Positions 12,811 through 21,609 of a stretch of 64,000 bases of DNA are shown here, piece by piece; position 1 is the stretch's first letter, and each line of letters opens with the position of its first letter. Below the pieces are notes generated by a model that saw only the letters and a program-made list of their open reading frames with translations, did no database searches and was not told where the DNA came from. Source of the DNA: Sipunculus nudus (taxonomy: Eukaryota; Annelida; Sipuncula; Golfingiida; Sipunculidae); NCBI GenBank assembly GCA_026874595.1, contig CM049320.1:3539464-3603463 (forward strand), given 5' to 3'. The translations under genes and the position numbers were made by a program.

Positions 12811-12883
12811 ATGTTAAGATATCCTCAAGTTGTGTTCTGTTTGCTGGTGATTGTCCAAGTTTCATATTGTGTCAACAACACAG
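12811..12883 (+). CDS. Secreted-protein gene, exon 1 (signal peptide)
   Basis: ATG 12,811 starts 24 codons plus one base. The hydrophobic core FCLLVIVQV followed by SYC fits signal-peptidase cleavage near residue 20. The donor is CACAG|GTAAAT at 12,883/12,884. Confidence 0.75.
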
Positions 12884-15800
12884 GTAAATATCAGTACTTA
12901 TATCATAACATTTTTTCTCCTCCTGTGATTATGCCATTACACTTGACAGGAACAACACGTAAACAATGCAAATTACATATGTGAATAATAAGGACTCCAC
13001 AAAAAAAATAGCTATATAAATTGATTTTTTAAATAACGTATCGTTTGCAAAGAAATGCCAAGAGGTTTTATCGATTTAAAATGTAGATCATAAAAAAACC
13101 TGCTTGCAACCTTTAATATAAGCAAATTTCCTGTATACGTTTCTAAACATTTCCATATATTATGTAGTAAATGTAGGGAAGCATCGCCGCCATGCCTGAC
13201 CAACAATAATGTTTTTGAGTTTTCCTTTGAATGAATGCAGGGGTCGGATTTAGAGGGAGTGGGGGATGTGCCCCTTCTTTTTCCACCGAACATTCTGGGA
13301 AATAGAATAATAACCGCTTGTTATCGAACACCAGCGCTGCGTTTCTTTAATCTATGCTTCTGCTTAAGAGAGAAGTGTATACTTTAACCAGTGTGCTGAG
13401 CCACATTTTCTAAAACCCTCAATCCGCCCCTACAGAGAATGAATAAAAGAATATATATATATACTCTTATTTGCAGTTGTTTTCAAAACTGGTAGTGCTG
13501 CTACAGACCTTCAAGAAGCACAAGGTCGTTACCTCAACATCCTCCCGTCCGTGGTTGTCATGGTTTCTGGACAGGTTGTGGCCTGGGAGTTCTTCGCCAA
13601 GAAAACTGGGACAATAGTACTGAGCCTGTGGGACCAGCTGGGACAAGAAAGATATCGTCTCCACAACAAAACTTACATAACTGTATCAAAGCTGGAGAGA
13701 CAGGTAGACAGTGCTCATCATAAACGTAGATGTAATCATGAAAACTATAAATTATGAATTTGTCTCATATTAGTCCTTCAGGTAATGTATGATTCAAGGA
13801 AAGCAGCTGTTATAGAGAACCAAGCGATTTTTTTTAAGTATCGCTTTGCTGCCCGCCACCCAACCCCTCCGCCCCGAGATCTGAGCAATCTTTAACACCC
13901 CCCCCCCCCCGAAAAATGTTGGCAGTATTTGCAAGAAAGTTCAATAAGACTGGTGAAAAAGAACCCTGTGAATACAAATAAAGTTTCTGTGAATAGAGCC
14001 ACCGAAATTCCACTTTTTGGCATGTATTTTAAAAAATTCTACACCCTTGGAGGCTGATTCCCCCTCCTACAACCCTCAGTATTCCTCACTCTGACAAAGC
14101 ATTTACTTCCCCTCCCCGACTTTGCTCATGCTACGGATAAACTTAAATGAATTTGTTTTTGCATTGCAATATATTTGTCTCCCCTCCCTAGTCCCTATGG
14201 GCCTCCCATCTAAAAATTTGAAGTAAAATAGTGTCTGGTTCAAAAGTTTGGGTTCACAATAATCTTAAAGATTTGACCTTGATCATTGAATGTTAAAGCC
14301 ACCAGGTTTTTAACTGCTTTGAGATTCTGGTAGAAATAATTCATGTATCAAATTTCAACAAAATATATTGAGTGATTCAAAAGTTAAAAACTTCTATTTC
14401 TGCTTAATTTGACCTTGAAGATGGAGGTCAGAGTCACCGGTTTTCGAACACATCAGAGATTTTAGTAGAAACATTTCTCCAGTCAAATTTCATGAGAATA
14501 CATTTAGTGGTTTAAAAGTTATAGCGTACATTCCTTCCGGCTGATTTGACCTTGAAGATGAAAGTCAAGGTCACCAGTTTTTTTATCAAAGAACTAGGAT
14601 GAAACAGTTTTTCAAATTTAAGGAAAAAGTATGCGCTACTTCATAAGTTACGGGGTTCACAGCAAAAATTTATTTCGGCAAATTTGACTTTGATGGTGAA
14701 TGTCAAGGTTACCGGTTTCAAACTCCGAGATGCTGGTACAAACAAGCCAAAAATTTTAAATTTCATGATAAAATATTGAGGGGTTCAAAAGTAATGGCAT
14801 TCATAAGACGACGACGGCCAATCACTACATAAGGGAGACTTCATGAAAATGAATTCAAATATCACCAGCACCATTCACCATGAGATTGAAAACCTGTTGC
14901 GTGTGGACTAATTCCAATTTGATTCGACTTTTGGATTGAATTGTGTTAAGGTAATTAGTTAAACAATTGCCCGGGATGCTGCACTGAAAAAAGGGGATAT
15001 TAATATCGGCCTATTTGTACATATGTAAATATATTTCTATGCGACTAAGATGTGTTGACCACATGTAGGCAACTGGCCAATGGCTATTGTATCTGTAACG
15101 TTCTCGAAAAGTGGAATAATAAGGCTCGTCGTCGTCACGCATCAGGCACCTCCGTTTTGGTACCGTTTAATATAAAGTTATATTTTGTGTCACTTGTATC
15201 TGTAATGCCATACAAAAAGTTACTGTCCTACGGATTCGCCGCTCCTATTCTTCAACGATCGACATTTGTATTTTTTCGAATGAAGCCTGGACCTTCGTAA
15301 TGTTTCGTATTTGTAACATGGTACAAATCCAGTAAATTAATTGATAAAGGTATGGAAATGAAATAAATTTAGTTGCTGAGCCTGAACACCATTTCAAGAA
15401 TCGGTGCGCATTTTTAGTAAACAAATTTACTGTGAATGTCTGTCTGCCTTTTCCACATACAACGAAAAAGTATAAGCAATCATACGTAAGTTTGCTTTTA
15501 TATTCTTCTACGGATGTTTCTGTAATTTCTGGGTATTTAATGATAAGTAACGTTATTTAGCAGATACCTGAATTGACATTAACAGCTGTTAACTACATGC
15601 CGGTTAACGATTCAAAGTGTGTCATTTCATCCGTTAGTTTATAGACAAATACATATGCTAAATATGTTTCTATTTTCTCTTTTGTTTGTTCTATTTTTAA
15701 GGTATTTGAGATACCAGAAACCGACAGATATCAAGCCACTGCTGGCCAGGTGGTAGGCGTTCACAGCATGGACGCCCAGGGTGGCGGCATCATGCCGAGG

Positions 15801-18800
15801 ACGCGGACAGACTGCTGTGGTTTACAGACAAAAGTTTGTCATGTTCAACAAATTTATGACGCTGAACTCCCGCTGGGATATGTTGTAACAAGCCAACTAG
15901 ACTCGGCGAGAACTGTAGCTGTTTTGGTTCACATCAAAAGAGGTAACCTTATATAAACTGTGATTGAATGATTTATATTACATCAAAGCTTTGTTCTGTT
16001 GACCTATAAACTATGGTCTTTATCTTAATGTAAATGGTTGACACCTTTTGAAAAAGACTAGCTGTGTGTGGGTTCTTGTACACAAGCTTTCGGGTGCTCG
16101 GCCCCCTTCCTCAGGTGTAAATGGAGCTGTTCCTCAGGTAGCTGTTCCCAGTATGGTTCATTTGGACAGGATTATGGCAAAGCTTGTCGGGTCTATTGTT
16201 AAGTTGTGTCGGTGCTGGCTGAATTAGGGGATTGGTGGATTAGTGATCATGATTTCCAGGTAGCAGGTGTCCAGTGAAGTGGTTACTGATCCTTAAAAGC
16301 AAGGGAGTGTTCAAAGTTTTCAATTGTTGTGTTGTGTAATGGTGTAAAAATAAAAAAAGTATGTACATAGTCTAAAATAGTTGAGTCCTATGTTTAGTCT
16401 TTGTAATGGGTTAGGAATCCATTATCTCTGTTTAATCCCATATTTATACAGTCGAACTGTTCTATGAGTTTCAGTTCCCATATTCTTCTGTTGTGTGTAT
16501 CTAGCAGATTACCCATTAAAACACATATTTTCATGTCCGAGGCCTGATGTCCGTTTTCAGAGAAATGTTTTCCTATTGGCACAAAGCGGTTGTTTGAGTT
16601 AATGGTTTGTCTATGGCCGTTGACACGTTGTCTCAAGGTTTGTCCAGTTTCACCTATGTATGAAATATTTGGACAGACCCTGCATTGTATACAATACACC
16701 ACTCCCCTCGACTCGCAGCTGAAATGTCCTCTTACTTTATAGGTTTGACTGTTGATGTCTAAAGTTTCTCCCTGTGTTATTATTGCACATGTTTTGCACC
16801 TGGCTTTGTTGCAGGGGTACGTGCCATAGTTTCTCTCATTAGGTGTAATTTTGTTTCTGACAAGGGTCTTTCTGAGGTTTTTGGGTTGTCTAAAAGATAC
16901 CATGGGTATTGAACTAACAATTTCTTTCAGTTCATGGTCTGCCTGTAGGATAGGATGTAACTCTCTGATGATTTTGTTTAGTGGTCGCAGGGATGGGTGA
17001 TATGTGACGACTAGTGGCACACGAGAATTTGGAGTTTTATGTCTTGGATTCAGTAATATCTCTCTAGGGATGTTGATGGCCTTCTTCAACAAGCTTTGCC
17101 ATAATCCTGTCCAAATGAACCATACTGGGAACAGCTACCTAAGGAACAGCTCCATTTACACCTGAGGAAGGGGGCCGAGCATCCGAAAGCTTGGGTACAA
17201 GAACCCACACACAGCTAGTCTTTTTCAAAAGGTGTCAACCATTTACATTACTTTTGTAAGTAACAGACTAGCACGGCATTTCAAAACTTTACATCATGAG
17301 AAATGACACCGCAATTAGCCGAACCATATGGAGCCTCATCAACATCAGAAGGAAACAAGCCCAGATAGACAGTGACTTATTCTTCATGAGCCAATGTAAA
17401 AGAAACATTATCATTCCAAAGGGTCTCAAGATTACCAACCCAATGGCATATACATATAATACGCCATATGCAAAAGAACAATGCCAAAAATTGTCAAGGA
17501 AACTTAGGAATCACCTAATTCATGTACTTTACTGCAAACAGAGACTACTGAAGGATCAATACCTGAAAGAGCTGGGGAAAACCTACCTTGGTCATACTGA
17601 TACCTCTCATGTACAAGCCGAGTATGACAGGAATCTCCACAAGCACATGCAAAGAAAAAACAGTAAGTTACAAAGACTACTACAACAGAGACCACCTCAG
17701 ACACACTCGTGCATGAGCTCTGGTATAAATACAACACATGGACCAAATGTCACTCTCTATCACAATGACAACAACCACACAGTAACCGAGAGTGGATCCA
17801 CAGTGATCAATCTATCCAGTCATAAACTATCTTCAGCTGAACATAGCCTACTGTCTAAAGCCTTGAAATTTTGCCCTTCTGTCAAGTTGGATTCAATCCA
17901 GGTATGTGGAGACATTGAGGAATTCTTCCGCAGACTCCGCCTTAGAGAATATTTCGGTCCATCCAACAGCAATGACCCTGAACATGAGACAGACATGGAA
18001 TATCAGCCTAAACAAGGTAAGAAGTCGTGCTGGACGCCCCCACCAGGCCGTAACCCAAATCTCGACCTCTACATAGACACATTCCGCAAGAGAGTTAAAT
18101 CAGAAATCCTACAGAAACCTGCAAAATCCATGCACAATTTATCCCCAGGCGAACGCAGTGCTCTCAATTTACTTAATATGAACACAGACATCATCATCAA
18201 ACCTGCTGACAAAGGGGGAGCAATTGTAGTACAAAACAACTCAGACTACTTGAGTGAAGCATACCGCCAGTTGAACAACCAGACTTATTACCAACAACTA
18301 GATGGGGACCCAACCAAAAAATATTTGAAAGAACTCAAAACACTCATAGATACTTTCCCAGCTGACATCATACAGAAAGTTTCCAGCCTTATACCTTCTA
18401 ATCCACTACCAGGAACCTTCTACACCCTCCCCAAGACACACAAAGAAGGTACCCCAGGCCGTCCTATAGTATCTGGCATAGGCACTCTGACAGAAGAAAT
18501 ATCGGGACTAATCGAAACAACATTAAAACCTATCGTCAAAAAAACACCTAGCTACATCCATGACACCACAGACTTTCTCAACAAACTCGCCGAAGTTGAT
18601 GTAATTCCGGAGAATGCTATTATGGTCACCATGGACGTAGAATCACTGTGTACCAATATCCCACATACAGATGGATTAATGGCCATCAGAAAACACATGG
18701 CAAACCAAGAGACAGTTGATTCAATACCGACAAACGTGACAACCGAACTAGCTGAATTCATTCTCACACACAACTACTTCCGTTTTCAAGACAACATATA

Positions 18801-20497
18801 CCTACAAATTATGGGGACAGCTATGGGTACCAGAATGGCACCCCAATATGCAAATTTATTTATGGCCCAGCTGGAGGAAGATTTCCTCTCTAAACAAACA
18901 ACAAAACCCTTGCTGTACATCCGGTATTTAGACGATATTTTCCTGATCTGGACCCACAATGAGAATGAACTTATCCGCTTCCACGACGCATACAACAACC
19001 ACCATCCAAACATAAACCTGAAAATGGAATACTCCAGGGACTCAGTCCATTTCCTGGACACTAAAGTCAAGCTCTCCAAAGGATCAATAAGCACGTCTCT
19101 CTATCGCAAACCTACTGACCGGCAGAGCTACATTCATCCATCCAGCTTCCACCCTCCACATGTTGGCAGGTCAGTCATATATAGCCAAACTCTACGCTAC
19201 AACCGCATATGTTCAGAGAAAAAAGACAGGGACCATCACACACAACGGCTCAGATCTGTATTCCGGAACCTAGGATATAAAGCACTAACTATAGACCAAC
19301 AAATGAAGAAGGCCATCAACATCCCTAGAGAGATATTACTGAAACCAAGACATAAAACTCCAAATTCTCGTGTGCCACTAGTCGTCACATATCACCCATC
19401 CCTGCGACCACTAAACAAAATCATCAGAGAGTTACATCCTATCCTACAGGCAGACCATGAACTGAAAAAAATTGTTAGTTCAATACCCATGGTATCTTTT
19501 AGACAACCCAAAAACCTCAGACAGACCCTTGTCAGAAACAAAATTACACCTAATGAGAGAAACTATGGCACGTACCCCTGCAACAAAGCCAGGTGCAAAA
19601 CATGTGCAATAATAACACAGGGAGAAACTTTAGACATCAACAGTCAAACCTATAAAGTAAGAGGACATTTCAGCTGCGAGTCGAGGGGAGTGGTGTATTG
19701 TATACAATGCAGGGTCTGTCCAAATATTTCATACATAGGTGAAACTGGACAAACCTTGAGACAACGTGTCAACGGCCATAGACAAACCATTAACTCAAAC
19801 AACCGCTTTGTGCCAATAGGAAAACATTTCTCTGAAAACGGACATCAGGCCTCGGACATAAAAAATTTGTGTTTTAATGGGTAATCTGCTAGATACACAC
19901 AACAGAAGAATATGGAAACTGAAACTCATAGAACAGTTCGACTGTATAAATATGGGATTAAACAGAGATAATGGATTCCTAACCCATTACAAAGACTAAA
20001 CATAGGACACAACTATTTTAGACTATGTACATACTTTTTTATTTTTACACCATTACACAACACAACAATTGAAAACTTTGAACACTCCCTTGCTTTTAAG
20101 GATCAGTAACCACTTCACTGGACACCTGCTACCTGGAAATTATGATCACTAATCCACCAATCCCCTAATTCAGCCAGCACCGACACAACTTAACAATAGA
20201 CCCGACAAGCTTTGCCATAATCCTGTCCAAATGAACCATACTGGGAACAGCTACCTGAGGAACAGCTCCATTTACACCTGAGGAAGGGGGCCGAGCACCC
20301 GAAAGCTTGTGTACAAGAACCCACACACAGCTAGTCTTTTTCAAAAGGTGTCAACCATTTACATTACTTTTGTAAGTAACAGACTAGCACGGCATTTCAA
20401 AACTTTACGTCTTTATCTTATTTTAGAAATAACAGATTCCAGGTTTGACGAAGCTCTGAATCGGGTGTATGCCCTTTACAAGTGTTGGCCATACTGA
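12811..20497 (+). CDS. Four-exon gene for a 203-residue secreted protein of unknown function
   Basis: Exons are 12,811-12,883, 13,477-13,703, 15,702-15,942 and 20,427-20,497, all with GT-AG introns and consistent phases (1, 0, 1), giving 203 residues and a TGA stop. The first ~20 residues are a signal peptide (LRYPQVVFCLLVIVQVSYC). The rest looks like a beta-sandwich: alternating hydrophobic strands around GQVVAWEFFAKKTGTIVLSL in exon 2 and AGQVVGVHSM in exon 3, plus DCCG and KVC cysteines that could form disulphides. I associate the W-x-F-x-A-K pattern with extracellular proteins of marine invertebrates, but cannot name the family. Start chosen: ATG 12,811, because it opens the signal peptide directly; an in-frame ATG at 12,715 would add 32 residues that do not look like a signal sequence. 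Intron 3 carries a Penelope-like element. Confidence 0.8.
12884..13476 (+). other. Intron 1 of the secreted-protein gene
   Basis: It runs from GTAAAT to TTTGCAG. It holds a short (AT)n run at ~13,451-13,462 just before the acceptor and no other recognised feature. Confidence 0.7.
13477..13703 (+). CDS. Secreted-protein gene, exon 2
   Basis: The acceptor is TTTGCAG at 13,470-13,476 and the donor GAGACAG|GTAGAC at 13,703. The 227 bases enter in phase 1 and leave in phase 0. The frame is open throughout and encodes alternating hydrophobic strands with an aromatic cluster (VAWEFFAKK). Confidence 0.82.
13704..15701 (+). other. Intron 2 of the secreted-protein gene
   Basis: A 1,998-bp intron from GTAGAC to TTTTTAAG. 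It contains a C-run at ~13,897-13,910 and the ~120-130-bp tandem-unit repeat at 14,220-14,815. Nothing else coding was recognised. Confidence 0.7.
14220..14815. repeat. Degenerate ~120-130-bp tandem-unit dispersed repeat in intron 2
   Basis: About four to five diverged units repeat the order: TTTGACCTTGA, GAATGTCAAGGTCACCGGTTT or similar, GAGAT..TGGTA, AAATTTCA and GGTTCAAAAGTTA. It ends in GACGACGACGGCCAA near 14,805-14,821. It resembles non-autonomous elements with central tandem units that are common in bivalve genomes (inference). Confidence 0.62.
15702..15942 (+). CDS. Secreted-protein gene, exon 3
   Basis: The acceptor is a T-rich tract ending TTTTTAAG at 15,701 and the donor AAAAGAG|GTAACC at 15,942. 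The 241 bases enter in phase 0 and leave in phase 1. It includes DCCG and KVC cysteines and ends in a hydrophobic strand (TVAVLVHIKR). Confidence 0.82.
16016..16027. repeat. Left target-site duplication of the Penelope-like element
   Basis: GTCTTTATCTTA, identical to 20,409-20,420. The sequence inside begins with the inverted terminal repeat. A 12-bp duplication is in the usual range for this class. Confidence 0.9.
16088..16114 (-). ncRNA. Hammerhead-ribozyme-like core in the inverted copy
   Basis: On the minus strand CTGAGGA (16,114-16,108) and GAAA (16,091-16,088) occur with the same intervening helix candidate as the 3' terminal repeat. Confidence 0.42.
16394..17092 (-). pseudogene. Inverted 5'-truncated Penelope-like ORF (linker plus GIY-YIG endonuclease)
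   Basis: This minus-strand frame of 232 residues matches the C-terminal part of the plus-strand ORF, with few substitutions (for example ELKEI against ELKKI and LRKTLV against LRQTLV). It keeps the Cys-rich linker (CNKARCKTC), the GVVYCIQC and YIGETG endonuclease motifs, and a complete C-terminal end including the WELKLIEQFD segment, where the GIY-YIG catalytic Glu is expected. It lacks the reverse transcriptase, so it cannot act alone. It shows what the undamaged C-terminus looks like. Confidence 0.85.
17090..17290 (+). repeat. Penelope-like terminal repeat, 5' copy (direct)
   Basis: It starts CAAGCTTTGCCATAATCC and ends CACGGCATTTCAAAACTTTAC. It matches ~20,205-20,408 with few differences and contains a hammerhead-like core at 17,162-17,188. 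The ORF starts 6 bp downstream, at 17,296. Confidence 0.88.
17162..17188 (+). ncRNA. Hammerhead-ribozyme-like core in the 5' terminal repeat
   Basis: CTGAGGA at 17,162-17,168 is followed by a GC-rich segment able to fold as a short helix and then GAAA at 17,185-17,188. This is the CUGANGA-stem-GAAA core order. Hammerhead motifs are established in terminal repeats of Penelope-like elements. One stem II base differs from the 3' copy (CATCC for CACCC), which may weaken it. Helices I and III are not resolved. Confidence 0.45.
17296..19884 (+). CDS. Penelope-like reverse transcriptase with GIY-YIG endonuclease, C-terminal frameshift
   Basis: ATG 17,296 opens 862 residues without a stop. Reverse transcriptase motifs: LPKTHKEG near residue 376, MDVESLCTNIP near 445, GTAMGTRMAP near 505 and the catalytic RYLDDIF near 542. 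A Cys-rich linker follows (PCNKARCKTC, FSCES), then the GIY-YIG endonuclease: GVVYC near 797, YIGETG near 812, LRQRVNGHR near 820. A one-base insertion in the A-run at ~19,861-19,867, relative to the inverted copy, ends the frame early. That removes ~30 residues including WELKLIEQ, where the catalytic Glu is expected. The coding sequence for those residues is still present to ~19,998 in another frame. RT looks intact; the endonuclease is probably impaired unless the extra base is an assembly error. SLC replaces the usual SLY in the MDVESL motif. Confidence 0.88.
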   Translation: MRNDTAISRTIWSLINIRRKQAQIDSDLFFMSQCKRNIIIPKGLKITNPMAYTYNTPYAKEQCQKLSRKLRNHLIHVLYCKQRLLKDQYLKELGKTYLGHTDTSHVQAEYDRNLHKHMQRKNSKLQRLLQQRPPQTHSCMSSGINTTHGPNVTLYHNDNNHTVTESGSTVINLSSHKLSSAEHSLLSKALKFCPSVKLDSIQVCGDIEEFFRRLRLREYFGPSNSNDPEHETDMEYQPKQGKKSCWTPPPGRNPNLDLYIDTFRKRVKSEILQKPAKSMHNLSPGERSALNLLNMNTDIIIKPADKGGAIVVQNNSDYLSEAYRQLNNQTYYQQLDGDPTKKYLKELKTLIDTFPADIIQKVSSLIPSNPLPGTFYTLPKTHKEGTPGRPIVSGIGTLTEEISGLIETTLKPIVKKTPSYIHDTTDFLNKLAEVDVIPENAIMVTMDVESLCTNIPHTDGLMAIRKHMANQETVDSIPTNVTTELAEFILTHNYFRFQDNIYLQIMGTAMGTRMAPQYANLFMAQLEEDFLSKQTTKPLLYIRYLDDIFLIWTHNENELIRFHDAYNNHHPNINLKMEYSRDSVHFLDTKVKLSKGSISTSLYRKPTDRQSYIHPSSFHPPHVGRSVIYSQTLRYNRICSEKKDRDHHTQRLRSVFRNLGYKALTIDQQMKKAINIPREILLKPRHKTPNSRVPLVVTYHPSLRPLNKIIRELHPILQADHELKKIVSSIPMVSFRQPKNLRQTLVRNKITPNERNYGTYPCNKARCKTCAIITQGETLDINSQTYKVRGHFSCESRGVVYCIQCRVCPNISYIGETGQTLRQRVNGHRQTINSNNRFVPIGKHFSENGHQASDIKNLCFNG
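20205..20408 (+). repeat. Penelope-like terminal repeat, 3' copy (direct)
   Basis: It is nearly identical to the repeat at 17,090-17,290 and ends exactly at the right target duplication. Part of the same sequence is present inverted at ~16,028-16,205, next to the left target duplication. Confidence 0.88.
20278..20304 (+). ncRNA. Hammerhead-ribozyme-like core in the 3' terminal repeat
   Basis: CTGAGGA at 20,278-20,284, a GGGGG..CACCC helix candidate, and GAAA at 20,301-20,304. The following GCTTGT is complementary to ACAAGC at the start of the repeat (20,204-20,209), a possible helix III of type III topology. The cleavage-site bases and helix I are uncertain. Confidence 0.48.
20409..20420. 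repeat. Right target-site duplication of the Penelope-like element
   Basis: GTCTTTATCTTA, identical to 16,016-16,027. It now supplies most of the pyrimidine tract for the exon 4 acceptor (TTTTAG at 20,421-20,426). Confidence 0.9.
20427..20497 (+). CDS. Secreted-protein gene, exon 4 (terminal)
   Basis: The acceptor TCTTATTTTAG ends at 20,426. With the leftover G of exon 3 the exon reads EITDSRFDEALNRVYALYKC and then WPY and TGA at 20,495-20,497. The acceptor is only 6 bp downstream of the Penelope target duplication. Confidence 0.78.
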
Positions 20498-21469
20498 TTA
20501 GAAAAATATACAGCCAGACACCGGGTTCAGTTTCGTGATCATGTTGATATTATATTGAAAATGATTGTTTATCCCGTTTCGGCGCCCGATCATTGATAAC
20601 AATATGTAATATAGCGACAAATGTCTATATCGATAATCTAATTCAGATTATAGGTAAAATATCAATACTCTCATGACCAGTGAGCCTGTGAGGTAGATCA
20701 TAAATATAGTTGACCTATCCATGAATTCTATGTGATCTAAATCGTATATTAATTCAGTGAATAATCATTAGCATTGGACTTACACCCAAATAATCAGGTG
20801 ACCGTTGGCAATTTAAACCGTCAATCATCTGTCAAGCACAACTTTTACATAATTTGGCAGAGCTCTGCCATACATTACCAGTACCAGTACCCATGTCGGC
20901 ATGTTTTCCAGGATTTTTTTTTACACAAAGGAGACGGTAAAAAGTTCTAGGACATAGGTTGCAAGAGCCATTTCTCCGACTGCCAAAAGAATAACAATGT
21001 CTTACCTGGCATGTAATTCGTATGAGACTAATAATCCAAAATATAGCAAGACAGTACACAATAACTCCGATATATTCATCAATAGAGAACAGCGATTCTG
21101 GTTGATACGTTGGTCAATGCGACCTCATACGGTATCGACTTTTTTTAAGTCAGTATTGTCAGCTCTCGTAACCATGGGCATGGAAGACCTTCTGTGTAGG
21201 ATTATTTTAGGGGTGTTTATTATTATAATTAGGTTAAAAGGGCGGAGCATATGGGCTGTGGTGAATAGTGAAATTGACGGTGGTCGCATTGGACTTTTGC
21301 CACGGAACTCCTCTGTTCATGGCTACGTCTCGGATTTGAAGTATCATGCGTTTTTGGTCGTGAACTGTCGGGCAAGTGTACTAAGGGGGTAATTTTACTT
21401 ATATTTCCATAAATCCAGAGATATTTTTGGAGGGACTATCGCAGTGCCCCCTAACGGCAACTACGACCG

Positions 21470-21471
<2 letters not shown>
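20498..21471. other. Downstream/intergenic sequence with one weak exon candidate
   Basis: Mostly AT-rich with no repeat recognised. A candidate first exon starts at ATG ~21,172 and reads a hydrophobic stretch (LLCRIILGVFIIII) before a possible donor AG|GTTAAA near 21,233. Just upstream, TCAATGCGACCT at ~21,114-21,125 also occurs at ~12,673-12,684 before exon 1 of the secreted-protein gene. That could mean duplicated promoter sequence, but the support is thin. Confidence 0.3.

Positions 21472-21504
<33 letters not shown>
21472..21504. repeat. (GA)n microsatellite
   Basis: About 16 uninterrupted GA dinucleotides. Confidence 0.95.
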
Positions 21505-21507
<3 letters not shown>

Positions 21508-21609
21508 TCTGTTACTCAGAGTCAGAGGCCCTCCCTCTCATAGAATCAAACATAATAACAAAATACTCAGTTCTTCCTAAAACATCAGACAACATAATAT
21601 GATTGAATA

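Larger units (their letters stand above)
16028..20408 (+). mobile_element. Penelope-like retroelement with inverted 5' partial copy
   Basis: The order is: an inverted, 5'-truncated copy (16,028-17,089), a direct terminal repeat (~17,090-17,290), a full RT plus GIY-YIG frame (17,296-~20,000), a 3' UTR, and a second direct terminal repeat (~20,203-20,408). The whole 4.4-kb unit is bounded by an exact 12-bp direct repeat. Tandem terminal repeats with an inverted partial copy at the 5' side are a known arrangement for this retroelement class. Copies are nearly identical, suggesting recent insertion. It lies on the sense strand of the host intron. Confidence 0.9.
15943..20426 (+). other. Intron 3, enlarged by a Penelope-like insertion
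   Basis: It runs from GTAACC (15,943) to TTTTAG (20,426). Removing the element and one target copy leaves 15,943-16,027 plus 20,421-20,426, an ancestral intron of ~91 bp. The insertion separates any original branch point from the acceptor by more than 4.3 kb. Confidence 0.75.

Noticed and set aside
20997-21392. A 131-residue single-exon gene
   Set aside because: Composition is mixed, with a hydrophobic middle and no recognisable motif. At most a first exon around 21,172-21,233 is possible; kept only as a weak candidate.
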